From Dichetophora obliterata (Eukaryota > Arthropoda > Insecta > Diptera > Sciomyzidae), in NCBI GenBank assembly GCA_963920525.1, contig OY986440.1, positions 17,904,191 through 17,968,190 on the forward strand: DNA of 64,000 nucleotides, read 5' to 3'. Each line of letters begins with the position of its first letter. Position 1 is the first letter of the stretch. This document shows, in pieces, positions 31,581 through 42,320 of this stretch. The notes under the pieces were generated by a model. It saw only the letters and a program-made list of their open reading frames with translations, was not told the origin of the DNA and searched no databases. Both the position numbers and the translations under genes were made by a program.

Positions 31581-34425
31581 ATGCCAGATATAGGTACATC
31601 TGATTCTGTCGCTTATGAAAATCATAAAACTGTTGTGGAAATTTTATGCAAACAGCGTTCAGGCTTAAAAGTCGTGCATTTTAATGCGCAAAGCCTGAAT
31701 GGCTTTAAAATGGATTATGTAAAGCACGTATTTGAAGACTCCTCTGTTGACGTAATATGCGTAACTGAAACCTGGTTTAATGAGGAAGTAAGTAGTTCCT
31801 ACTATAATGTTAAAAATTATCAACTGTTACGTCATGATAGACTTGATAAAAGAGGCGGTGGGATTGCTATCTACTGCAAAAATTATCTAAAAACCAAAAT
31901 TCTTAGCATGTCGTGTCAATCTGGTGTTGAGTTTTTAAACGTTGAGTTGTCAGGTAGTAACCAAAGTAAAGTTCTAATGTCCTGTGTGTATAATCCTAGT
32001 CGTAATTGTAGTCTTGAGCGCTTGTTTGCAACATTGTCTTACTGTATTATCGACTATGAACATTTTGTTTTATGTGGTGATTTTAATATAAATCTGCTGC
32101 ACTACGATAGCGTGTCAAGAAAATTTCTTGACAACTTATCTGAATTCGGTCTCAATTTAGTAAATAGCTCGATGCCAACTCGTTTTGCAAACAATGCTCA
32201 ACCCAGTCTATTAGACATCTTTGTCGTGTCAAATCCATCGTCTGTTTTACTCTTTGATCAGATATCTTTCGTATCTGATCACGATCTCATCTTTTGTTCA
32301 TTAAATGTCGGTATCGCACCTCTTGTCCCTGAAACTAGTGAAATGTACTTTTCTTATCGTGACTTTAAGTCCATAGACTATGCTCTATTGAATACTGATC
32401 TAACTCTAACAAACTGGACGGATTGTTGGTATTTAAATACGGTTGATGAAAAACTGAGCTTTTTTATCAATAGGATTAATACTCTTTTTGATACGCATGT
32501 ACCCGTTCGAACGCGTCGGATCATAAATACCTCTTGTCCTTCGTTCACACCATCTGTAAAACAAGCCATAAAAACCCGTTTTAAAGCTTACAACAAATGG
32601 AAGCGAAATCCCACTACTTTAAATTGGGAAGCATACAAAACAGCAAGAAACGAGGCTACCTCTGCTGTAAGATTATCTAAATCTACGTTTTTGATGTCAA
32701 AGCTTAATCCCTCACTGCCCTCAAGACAGCTGTGGAACAATTTGAAAGGTATCGGAGTATGCAAAAAACAATCTGAAAGCTGCAAGATTGACCCAAATAT
32801 AATGAATGAATATTTTGTTGCTAACTCCTCATGTGATAACTCAAACATACTCAATGTTGTTGATAGTAGCATTACTGTATCTGTAAATAATGATTATAAT
32901 GAATTTTATTTTAATGCAGTAAATGAGCTAGATGTAGCGCTGCCTGAAAAAAATCAAATCAAATTCCTCTGGGGTGGATGGTATTTCAATTAAATTTATT
33001 AAACTCTTGTTGCCTTTCGTTATTGGTCCGCTCACCCATATAATAAATTATTGCTTCACTTCTTCATGCTACCCTGAAGTTTGGAAAGTAGCAATTTTAA
33101 TTCCCATTGCAAAAAAATCATTCGCTTGCCAACCATGTGAATTTCGACCAATAAGTCTGCTATCTTGCTTGTCTAAAGTTTGTGAGTCGCTCATGGCCGA
33201 GCAGATTTCTAATCATGTGCGCACTTCTGGACTAATGTCTAATCTTCAGTCTGGTTTTAGGCCTGGTCACAGCTGTTCGACTGCAATGGTCAAAATACTT
33301 GATGATATCAGAGTTCCGTATGATATGGGTCACATTACATTACTTTGTTTGCTAGACTTTACAAAAGCTTTTGATACAGTCAATCATTCAATACTATGTA
33401 GAAAACTTTTGCTAAATTTTAGCCTTTCTGCAGCTGCTGTTCGTCTAATACATAACTATCTGGTTGGTAGATCACAAAAGGTTAAATCTGGGTCAAATTT
33501 TTCAGAACTTAAAACTATAGATAGCGGAGTGCCGCAAGGCTCAGTTCTTGGCCCATTGTTATTTTCAATGTTTTCCAATGACATCTTCACCAGGTGTCAG
33601 CACGTTAAAATGCACGCTTACGCTGATGACCTCCAGTTGTATATGTCCAGGCCAATCGGTCTGATAGAGGATCTTTGTGTCAGAGTTAATGAGGACTTAA
33701 ACATGATAGCTGAATGGGCAAAGAATAATCTGCTCATGTTAAACCCTTTAAAATCACATGTTTTACCAATAATGAAAAATATGTTTTTTGTTCAAGATTT
33801 GCCTCCAATTCTTCTCAATAACGGGAAGCTCAATTTGGTTAGCAAAGTAACTAACCTCGGTTTTATAATAAATTCAACTCTGTCATGTGAGGATCATATT
33901 AACTCTTGTGTTAAAAAAGTTTATTTTGGCCTACGAAGCATGCGAATAACTGAAAATTTTGGAAACGTAGAAATTAGACGAAAATTGGTATTGCAGCTCT
34001 TGTTACCTTTAATTACTTATTCGGAAGCAGTATATTGCAATCTTGATTCGCGGTTGGCGCATAAGCTTTTAGTTGCCTTTAACAATGCTGCTCGCTACGT
34101 TTATGGCCTAAGGAAATATGACCATGTAACTATGTTTTCGAAACAATTACTTGGAAGAGGCCTATTAAATCATCTCGAAGCAAGAAGCTGTGTGTTCCTG
34201 CATAGAATAATTATCACACAGAGCCCTAGCTACTTGTTCGAAAAACTATCTTTTTGTAGATCTAGCAGAGGCATGAACATTTTAATTCCCAGATATAATT
34301 TCATCAACTCCAGTAGATTATTTTTTGTAAGCGCAATCAGATCGTGGAATTCTTTACCCACACATATTAAAAATATAACTAATAGAAACACCTTTAAGCA
34401 TTTAGTTTTCGAACATTTTTCTTAA
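31581..34425 (+). pseudogene. LINE ORF2: endonuclease and reverse transcriptase, one frameshift
   Basis: Starts MPDIGTSDSVAYEN. The AP endonuclease motifs are in order: VVHFNAQSL, VICVTETWF, LCGDFNIN, SLLDIFVV and SDHDLIFC. The reverse transcriptase follows with FRPISLLSCLSKVCE, FRPGHSCSTAMV, LLDFTKAFDTVNH, SGVPQGSVLGPLLF and the catalytic YADD. The frame breaks at an A7 run near 32946-32952, just before SNSSGVDGIS; one A fewer would restore a single reading frame of about 950 residues. All catalytic residues are intact. The protein nicks DNA and primes reverse transcription of the LINE RNA. Confidence 0.88.
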
Positions 34426-34755
34426 AAACCTAATATTTCTTTCTATGTTTCTCTCCTTTAACTTCTATTCTTTTGCTTTATTCTCTTGATTAACTTTGAA
34501 GTGCTTTACATTATGTTATACAGTTTTAATTGTCATCAATTCTTAAATACTATATTGTCTTTTTAACATGTACAACATAAGTTTTGATGTTAGTTTAAGT
34601 TAGTTTTAGTTAGTTTTTAATATAAGTATAATGTTGTTATTTCCATCATCTATGTGGCATTCAAAAGATTTAATCTTACTTGTCAACAATATATATAACT
34701 CAAATACAAATACAAATACAAAAAATTAATAAAAGTTTAGGAAACAGAAAAATTT

Positions 34756-35426
34756 ATGTTGATTTGTGACGACAGCAGCGAATACGACGATGAATTGGAT
34801 TGCAACAATGATAGATTAGGTACAGAGGACTCTCAAAATAATCTGGACAACGACTTGGACGATGAGCCTTACAACAACAATGAGAAGACTGGTCAAGAGG
34901 ACCCTTTCAATGAAAGCTTTGAAGAATAAAGCTCTTCAGAGGATTTAAGTATCTTGGACTAAGACGATGTACATGTATAGCGTTATGTGCTGTTCACTAA
35001 CAGATAGCCAATGTAAATTCTATGGTTTTCTGAATATGGCTTTCATTAATGCTTTATTATCTATACGAACAACACGTTCTAAGTAAATCAAAAGACCTTC
35101 AATCGTGCCGGCTTAATGAAAATTAACACTTTTCACTTAATAAAGTTAATTTTAAATAAAGTTAAAATTAACACTTTTCACTTAATAAAGTTAAATTATA
35201 TAATAGCATACGGATTCCAACTTTGCCGACAGCGGTGCGAAACAGCATCAATAGTCTATGGCTGAAGAATGATCGAAACCCTCCAGAATTAAATTCTGAG
35301 AAAAAGAGGAAAATATGTGCTCTTTGTCCCCCCTCCAACCGTCGAATAAACAAATCATAGTGCTCAAAATGCCATATGAGCTTGTGTAGGGAGCATAAAA
35401 AAGAGCTTTGTGCCTTTGGCCTATAA
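34756..35426 (+). pseudogene. piggyBac transposase with large internal deletion
   Basis: The N-terminus from the ATG at 34756 reads MLICDDSSEYDDELDCNNDRL and is strongly acidic, as usual for piggyBac; it stops at 34927. Around 34990-35070 a degraded LNMAFINALL-like helix is visible. The C-terminal zinc-binding region resumes at about 35299 (KICALCPPSNRR..., CSKCHMSLCREHKKELCAF) with one in-frame TAG and ends at 35424-35426. The DDD catalytic core is gone. This is the gene of the outer element at 25113-35787. Confidence 0.8.
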
Positions 35427-35787
35427 TATATTCTCAGCCCTATAAAAATATGATCTCATTAAAATTTAGTACATTATTTCTCAAATAACAACAAATTCCA
35501 TGTTAAATATGTGCCTTTAGTTATAATTATTTTGTTTTTTTAAATGTACCTTTTGTAAAACAATCCAAATTAACTCAATTTGTGAAAATTATTATTTTTA
35601 TTAAAAAATATTATTTTTATTAAAAGACTGTTGTTTTTATTTATTCTACATAAGCTTAATAATAGAAAACAAGTGATTTTGAAACATTATGGCATAAAGG
35701 TAGGCGTAGGACCATTTTGAAAAATGGCGTAGTCGATTCGACAAAGCATGACTTTAACGTATAAAAAATAATCATGTCCTTCCAGGG

Positions 35788-35890
35788 TTAAAAATAGTTG
35801 CGCAGTTTTGGTTGATAAGTTTTTGTCATGCCAATTCAAAATAAAGCACACTGATGCATTGTATTGATGCATTTAGGAACTCAGCCTTTT
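35788..35890. mobile_element. right half of the palindromic MITE split by piggyBac
   Basis: Complement of 25010-25112. It begins right after the TTAA at 35788-35791 and ends with AACTCAGCC, matching GGCCGAGTT on the left. Confidence 0.7.
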
Positions 35891-36020
35891 ATTCATATTG
35901 GTCACATTCAGCGCAGACAACTGTTGTGAACTGTAATGGTAGCGCTACCTTAATAAGCTATGTTTTTCTCTGAATATGTTGCTACTCTACACGTCAGAAA
36001 TTCAATTTAAATCAATTTTA

Positions 36021-37582
36021 CAGCTATGGACACATAAATGGCACATTTTTTTGTGTTCTTACTTATGCTGTATTATCGCAAATATTTTAAATAACAAACA
36101 AGTGCTTGGTTTTTTCCAAAGCTGTTTTGCTCTCATTTTATACCAATTCAAACGTAAGTTATAATTCATCAGCTAAAACGCAGAAATTATCAAATCGTAA
36201 AAAAAACAAGTGATATGTGCTGGACACATAAATGGCACATTCTGGAAATAAAAGAAAGATAGCGTTCAAATTTCATTTGTTGCTTTTCTGTGTAGTACAA
36301 ACCTTAACATCATTAATATTTTGTACTGCAGCCTTTGTTTTTATAACAGCATCCCACCTGCAGCCCATGCTCTTTACGAGTTTTCAACATTTTGTTGTGG
36401 GTATTGCATACCAAGCTTGTTGTACGGAAGACCAAAGTTCATCCATATTTTTGTAATTTTTTTTCGCGACTCCACATTCCACATGTTTTTAAGTGGATTT
36501 AAGTCAGGGCTTTGGGCTGGCCAATCCAAAAAGTAGATCTTCTCCGCACAAAACTATTTCTTTAATAGTATATAAGAGTGTTTGGGATCAAAATCGAAGG
36601 CATATGGCTCCATATAGTTTTTCAAAATGTCTAAGTATTGAAACTTGTCCATTTTGCCATTGATTCTTATAAGGGGACCTACGCTATGCCATAAAAATGC
36701 ACCCCAAACCATAATATTACCACTCCCGTGTTTTACCGTCTTCTGGGTGAGCTTAGGATTGATGTTTAGGACGATGAGCAAAGGTTCTACCATCTGGTCC
36801 CATCCAACTTATCTTAGTTTCGTCACTCCACAATATGTTTTCCAGAAATTGATGCTTTCTTCTTGATGAGTTTTGGCGAAAGTTAATCGTTTTAAAATAT
36901 TTTTTTTGACAATAGTAGCTTTTAATCCCTTCTAAAAAGAGCCTGCTGGATATTTCTAAGTCCAAAGACTGATTAACTTCAGATGCTATCTGGAGTGATG
37001 ACTTGAATGGATCGTTTTTAGACTTTCTCACGATGACTGCATCCGTACGAATATTTTTTTTTCGAGGCCCTGGCTTCAGAATTTTTCCTGAGATTAACAC
37101 ATGGCGAATCTCTACACATGAGTAAATTGCATCGCATAATTTTTTTCGAGAACTATCCATAAGATTATAGCAATGTCCGCCACTTTTTTTTCCTTCTTTG
37201 TACATTTTCCATACTCTCCTCCATTCTCTCCTCAATCGTGGTATGTTTTCCTGATCCTATTTTTATTTTTTTTTTCACTCAGCAATACTTACTGTTCAAT
37301 TACACAAAATATCACGTGGTTCTCTTGAAAGCAACGCCATTACTGAATACTTTAAGAAGTTTGTGTCATTTATGTGTCCACTCAAAACCATCTTTGTTTA
37401 CAAAAAAAATTATAACGGTAAATAATAAGCACAACAAAACAGAACATTTGTACGCCGTTGTTGCATTTTGCTATTGAAGCAATAATTTGAATGCCAAAAT
37501 ATAACATTTTTAAGAACATTTAATATAAAATTTTAACGTTTATTGGAAATCTAACTTTGTGCTATTTATATGTCCATTGCTG
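36021..37582 (-). mobile_element. second Tc1-like element with IR/DR termini
   Basis: Tips CAGCTATGGACACATAAATG and CATATAAATAGCAC-type complement (TATATGTCCATTGCTG) are flanked by TA at 36019-36020 and 37583-37584. Inner direct-repeat copies TGGACACATAAATGGCACA (36223) and TTTATGTGTCCA (37366) lie about 200 bases in. It is a different family from the 569-2193 element but has the same architecture. Confidence 0.88.
36280..37235 (-). pseudogene. Tc1 transposase, multiple frameshifts, catalytic Glu replaced
   Basis: DNA-binding helices (PGPRKKNIRTDAVIV, FKSSLQIASEVNQ) lead to ILWSDETKISWMGPDGRT with the first Asp. After a frame change come TVKHGSGNIMVWGAF and DFDPKHSY (second Asp). LDWPAQSPDLNPLKNMW then has Lys where the family has the catalytic Glu. 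The C-terminus ELWSSVQQAWYAIPTTKC runs to about 36280 with a stop. Clearly dead and older than the first Tc1. Confidence 0.85.
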
Positions 37583-37858
37583 TATATAATTTTTAATATA
37601 ATTTAATTTAATTTAATTTAATTGCAAAGGTTTCTCACTTAAATTTGCTTCGTTCTTTCTATGTTTTTTACTTTAACAGCGTCAGTAGCAGCATCTGACA
37701 GTTAACTCAACAGTTATGTTCATGTAGCATACAATTTTTTCGCTCGATTAAATGGCGTATGCTACCTGATCAGTTTTAGTGAGCGCTACCAAAATTTTAC
37801 CATTCAGCGAATTTTTACACAACAGTTGTCAACTGTTGTCTGCGCTGAATGCGGCTAA

Positions 37859-38694
37859 TGCACATTTATTCTTTTCCGTCAAAAATGGTGTCCCTGTTTT
37901 AACAATTGACGTGGAAAAATATTGTTTGTTGAGCTAAAACTCTGAAAATTTATACACAAGTTAATTTGAGGTCTCTGATTCTGAAAACGGATTTTATAGT
38001 GGATTTTTTTTTCTTCATTTTCCGCCCACAAAAAAAATTCGTAAAGGAAAGCGTATATTTTAAAGGTTGTGGTTGAAAATTGCCTTTCCAACAAAATTAT
38101 AAACAAAAATTAAGTGCTTTAAGATCAGGTTCTTATCTCGAGGTCCAAAAACATGTTGATGTTCCTGCTTTTTTTTCATAGAATGAAGGAAATGAACACC
38201 TTGAGTTTTTGACAGTTATTTATTGATTATTAAAGTGTAGTAAAATATTTTTTTTTGTTTCATAAAAGTGTAATGTGAAGTGTCGATACGCCAGCAAACG
38301 TCACGCTGAAAAAAAGGTACCGAAACGGTCTCCATCCCACAGCACGTTCATGCTATCTGATATATAGAAAAAACAAAAAATTTTATAAATTATACTAGCA
38401 CGCCACGGACGTTTTTTATCCATCTCATGAAGACAGTACACGTAAAAGATATAAAAAAAGCCCAGTAGGCAAAAGCAGGGCTTTGAAGCGCCTCTAGTAA
38501 GTCATCTCATATGGATTTTTAAGCCCTTCCGTACTTTAACTTTTAACTTTAACTTTTTTGTATGAAACGAGAAAATTTTGTAGGCCTTCCTCTCTCGCGA
38601 CTCTAAAGAAGCCTGCTAGAAGCCCTTTTTGAGAATGCACGTTAAAAAGAAATATCAACATCAACATCAACTTGAAATAAAAAACTTCTGACAA
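37859..38694. other. intergenic, no feature recognised
   Basis: AT-rich with no supported coding frame. CTAGCACGCCACGGACG near 38395 resembles a Helitron 3' end but has no partner. Confidence 0.3.
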
Positions 38695-38770
38695 TTTCTA
38701 GATCTGAACCGAAGTCCTCTCATGTGACGGTCCGGCATCTTATCCACTCGTCTGCCGCACTTGTTAATAA
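38695..38770 (-). other. tRNA-like SINE head
   Basis: On the minus strand GCAGACGAGTGGATAAGATG resembles an A box region, and CTTCGGTTCAGATCTAG resembles a B box at about tRNA spacing. No full cloverleaf. Probably a SINE relic. Confidence 0.4.
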
Positions 38771-39331
38771 ACTCTAGCTTATTTTGCATCATCACAAATG
38801 AAAGTAAGCTTTCGGGAGCGCGGGTTTACATTTTTTCCAAATTTTTCTGTTCATTTAAAAAAAATTTTGGAATTTTTTTGGAAAATTTCTTCATACAAAA
38901 ATAATAGAAAAGACTGGAATTTTTCCATACATAATATGATATATGGTATGATGATTTTCATATAATATGATATGTAATGTGTTAGATTTCGGAGACCTGG
39001 GTTTCGATCAATTTATTTTTAAATTGATCTGATCATTTATAATTTCTAAAAATTATAAAAAAAATTTAGAAAATTTTTTGGCTAAATTTTTAAAAAAAAT
39101 TTTTCATATAAAATAATATGAAAAGACTTCAAACCTTCAAAAGGTAGGCCTTACAGAAGCACTCATCAATATAGTGAGCATGTTAGGTATATTGACTCCA
39201 ATAAGAGCACTAGCAATACTAGCATGCCTTCTTTTGCGTAACACTATTTAAAATTTCCACTGGGTGTCTTCTTTTCTTTTGTTTTAAAGCGCCTTTCTGC
39301 ATTAATTAGGCAAAATTTAAATAAGACTTTC

Positions 39332-39831
39332 TAGAGGTGGGTAATAGCATAATTTTTTGTGTGTTGACTCACCAGCACATGTGCACCCTTGTGTATCAGC
39401 ACACTGTGCTAGCACAATTGTGCCACAATCGAACAAAGCGCTTATAAAAAGTGTCGATAACAAATAGAATGCTAACACCCTTTTCTATTGATTTGTTTAC
39501 AATATTCACAAATTACATATTGTCAATTATTGTAAGTAAACCAAAGTAACAAAGCAAAAACAACTTTACTAAGCAAAAACTTACAAAATGTAAGTAATGC
39601 AGTGCACAGTAGCGATAACCAATGAGTGCCAGTGAAGAAGCTTAGCACAACACTCTGCTATTCAGCCCAACACAGCACACAAAAGTAACTCTACACGCAA
39701 AAGTTCGTCAAAGCTCTGCTCTTTGCGTGCTATTGTGCCACTATGTGGGTCAACGTAGTGTGCTAGCACACATGGCACACTACAGAGAGTCAGCACAGTG
39801 CCATAGCACAGCACTGAGTTACCCACCTCTA
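39332..39831. mobile_element. hAT-type MITE, 500 bases, rich in GTGCTAGCAC motifs
   Basis: TAGAGGTGGGTAA at 39332 and TTACCCACCTCTA ending 39831 are perfect 13-base inverted repeats. Flanks AGACTTTC and TGACTTTC match at 7 of 8 bases, as expected for a hAT target duplication. The interior repeats GTGTGCTAGCACA-type palindromes and GCACA motifs on both sides. No coding sequence. Confidence 0.8.
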
Positions 39832-39946
39832 TGACTTTCACAAGAACATTTTTTTTTTTTGAAACGCCATTATATGTGATATAACTTACACAGTTATAAA
39901 TAGAATTACAAAAAACATGATTAAGATAACAGTAGTTTTAACTGTC

Positions 39947-40135
39947 ATTTTTCATTGATAACGATTACTGTAATTATAATCAATAGATTTCTATTGTAAT
40001 TTCTATTGTAATTGTAATTTGCGTGTATACCAATTACAATAATCGTAATAATAATTTTCTTACATAACAATTACAGTAATTACGATCACTAATTTTTAAA
40101 GATTACGATTACTGTAATTGTAATTGGAAAGTATT
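39947..40135. repeat. AT-rich imperfect repeat of GATTACnnTAATTGTAATT
   Basis: Multiple alternating copies of AACGATTACTGTAATTATAA, AATTGTAATTTG and complements, forming overlapping dyads. Simple-sequence-like; origin unknown. Confidence 0.6.
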
Positions 40136-40164
40136 TGTTATCGCAAAATACCCAGCTCTGACTG

Positions 40165-40265
40165 CAACATAGTCACGTGACGAAGGTGTTTGGATTAGAT
40201 GGTAGCGTGCTGAACTATCTATCGAAAGGGTGCGGGTTCGATTCTCATTGCTGCCATAGAAATAT
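40165..40265 (+). other. tRNA-like SINE head
   Basis: GGATTAGATGGTAGCGTGCT (A box region) and GGGTTCGATTCTC (B box at 40231-40243) have tRNA spacing. The stretch CTGAACTATCTATCGAAAGG between them could be a decayed anticodon arm, but the acceptor stem is not paired. Likely a SINE. Confidence 0.5.
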
Positions 40266-40487
40266 TTTTAATTTTATTTTCTCTTGTTGTAATTGGCGCA
40301 TGAAAAGGGACAACAATTCTAAGAAAAAAGTGTATGGAAAAAGTGTCGTTTTTGAGATTTAATTCAAGCAAATCACAAAACGAGGTGTAAAAAGCTTCGC
40401 TTCAATAAAATAGAGTTTTCTGTTCGAGCTTCACTAGAACCTGGCCTTAATAAATTCATTGAATTTATTTTTTATATATTTTTTTAA

Positions 40488-41118
40488 CTAGTAAGGAATT
40501 ATCTTCGACTGGGCCGAAGTTAAAATACCCCCACGGCCGAATTAGAGTATATATAAAGTCTTAAGCAAACTGTTAAATATATTTAAAGAGATTTTCCCGT
40601 TTCTGTGCGAAATTTGAAGTCATTAAATTGATTTTTGTGGAATTTAAAGAGATTTTCCCGTTTTGGTTAAGTCACTTTGTATGGAAGGTAGGTGTGGTTT
40701 TCATCGGATTTTTACAAATTTAATACTCAAAATAAATATTAAATATTTCAGACACTGTGCGAAATTTGAAGTCATTGAATTGATTTTTGTGGAATTTAAA
40801 GAGATCTTACCGTTTTGGTTAAGTCACTTTGTATGGGAGGTAGGCGTGGTTTTCATCCGATTTTGCTCAGATTCGAACTTGACCTCCATTTTTATATAAA
40901 TAGCTTATATTTTGAATTTCGTTATGATAGCTCAAAAATTACGGCTGCTATCGTGGACACAGACGGACAGACGGACATGGCTAAATCGACTAAGGAGGTG
41001 ATGCTGATCAGGAATATATATATACTTTTCTATACCGGCCACGCCTCCTTATCGGCGTTACAAACGGAGTGACAAAATTAATATACCCCCATTACGTTTT
41101 TTAAACGTGGGGGTATAA
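40488..41118 (-). mobile_element. DINE-1/INE-1-like Helentron
   Basis: On the minus strand it starts GTTATACCCCCACGTTT, then GGGGGTATATTAATTTTGTC, ATTCCTGATCAGCATCACC and TAGCCATGTCCGTCTGTCCG, the known 5' order of DINE-1 elements. It ends with a perfect hairpin CTTCG-GCCCAGT-CGAAG and then TTACTAG. An internal segment of about 150 bases is duplicated in tandem (GTGCGAAATTTGAAGTCATT near 40605 and 40756). Non-autonomous. Confidence 0.8.
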
Positions 41119-41820
41119 CAAGTAAACTTAGGAATTTTTCCATAAATATTTCAAAACCTTATTTTAAAATTAAGTATAAAACATGTGGATATAATTTTTG
41201 TTTCAAAATTTCCGTATAACTTTTTATAGAAATATAAAAAAAAACAATGTACAAAAGACTAGTTCTGTCATGCATGATAGTATATAAATATAACAACTGG
41301 TGGTAGGTGCATACATTAAAAAAAATTAGCACTATTATATAAGTTAGCACATGCATCCGCTCCAATTGCAACACACGAATAGTACGTGACAATATGTCAA
41401 TTTTGTCGCACGTTCTATTCCCACATAGCCAAATGCTGAACCAGTTACCAGAGATAAAGAGATAGGAAACTTAAATTTTGTGACGTCGAAACATATGATT
41501 TCATTTTATTTTTCCCGTTTTTCTCTACTTTGGTGAAACTCATGTATTGTGTACGTGAGTTCACCTCAGATCTGTCAAGTGTTTAGCCGAAATTCAGCCA
41601 TTTGCAAATAAATACAAAGTTTTCTTTTGTGCAATAAATTTATTAAAATAAATGCATAATAAGAAATAAATTAACAATATCACATCATAAAATAAATATT
41701 GGCAGTCGGGAAGAAGCGCAAAACGGAATGAATTGCTCGGCGCTGCTAGTAATTAAGCTACTGAATAAGTTGCAGACCGAGAACGTTATTTTGTTTTGGT
41801 AAATGTTTTTGGATATGAAT
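41119..41820. other. intergenic, includes an X-end-like fragment
   Basis: GAGATAGGAAACTTAAATTT (about 41460) and AACTCATGTATTGTGTACGTGAGTT (about 41528) match, in inverted order, 61230-61335. No coding sequence seen. Confidence 0.35.
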
Positions 41821-41842
41821 CCAATCCCTTGTATTCGATTTC

Positions 41843-42280
41843 ATGGACACCAATTTAGAAACTATTATCAAAGATCCTAAAATCATACTAACGCATTCAC
41901 GCAGTCGCATTTATACACAGGTAAGTCTTGCAGCACTGTACAACAACAGATGAGGCTTGGCCTAACCTTAGTAAGCTTCCCGACTTAATGCAATTCAAAC
42001 CATGCCCCGGAACACCACTGCAAGATTTATTTACTGCAGCACCTGACGATCTGACTGTCTTAGACGAAAAGCTGTACTGAAGCATTAAGGATAAAATATA
42101 TTTTGAATAAAGCAGCTCCCACTGTAGGTCACAAGCTGCCGAAGTCAAGAGAACGTGGATGAAAAGCCAAATCTAAAGCGTAAACCAGTGGAAGCGATGG
42201 AAAGTGGAACACTGCCAAGGGAGCAAGTGTTTAATAATCTCATTTTCCATCTTTTTCGAGCTGTGTGGCGAGTATTTTAG
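41843..42280 (+). pseudogene. host gene exon fragments upstream of the Tigger insertion
   Basis: MDTNLETIIKDPKIILTHSR... ends at a donor-like CACAG|GTAAGT (about 41920). Another coding-like piece (KPNLKRKPVEAMESGTLPREQVFNNL) ends at ATTTTAG|GTAAGT (donor at 42281). The 42281 donor pairs in phase position with the acceptor at 44503, leaving the Tigger inside this intron. The fragments have stops and I cannot confirm that they belong to the RRP12-like gene. Confidence 0.4.
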
Positions 42281-42320
42281 GTAAGTGTTAAAGTTAAATA
42301 AATTTATTTTTCTGAAGTTA

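Larger units (their letters stand above)
30377..34735 (+). mobile_element. CR1/Jockey-group LINE, nearly full length
   Basis: Contains a 5' leader, ORF1, ORF2 with endonuclease and reverse transcriptase, a 3' untranslated region of about 300 bases, and an ATACAA-type short tandem tail (34699-34722). It is inserted inside piggyBac DNA, in the opposite sense to the minus-strand fragment. Target duplications were not identifiable. Few lesions suggest recent activity. The exact clade (CR1, Kiri or Jockey-like) needs a tree. Confidence 0.85.
25113..35787 (+). mobile_element. piggyBac-type element bloated by nested insertions
   Basis: CCCTGGAAGGACAT at 25113 and its complement ATGTCCTTCCAGGG ending at 35787 are each bordered by TTAA, the piggyBac target. 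The plus-strand transposase survives as an acidic N-terminus (34756) and a Cys-rich C-terminus (ending 35426), close to the right end. The 9.6 kb between the left tip and the N-terminus is made of later insertions: two MITEs, Helitrons, a second piggyBac fragment and a LINE. Confidence 0.75.
35906..37858. mobile_element. MITE with CATTCAGCGCAGACAAC ends, hosting a Tc1
   Basis: CATTCAGCGCAGACAACTGT (35907) and ACAGTTGTC...TTGTCTGCGCTGAATG (ending about 37855) are inverted, and a second inner pair GGTAGCGCTACC/GAGCGCTACC follows. Without the Tc1 at 36021-37582 the element would be about 390 bases. Confidence 0.65.

Noticed and set aside
31045..31593. Plus-strand open frame ending in long Leu/Phe runs, overlapping LINE ORF1
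   Set aside because: It is a shadow of ORF1 followed by low-complexity T-rich spacer; the Leu-rich part is not a credible membrane protein.
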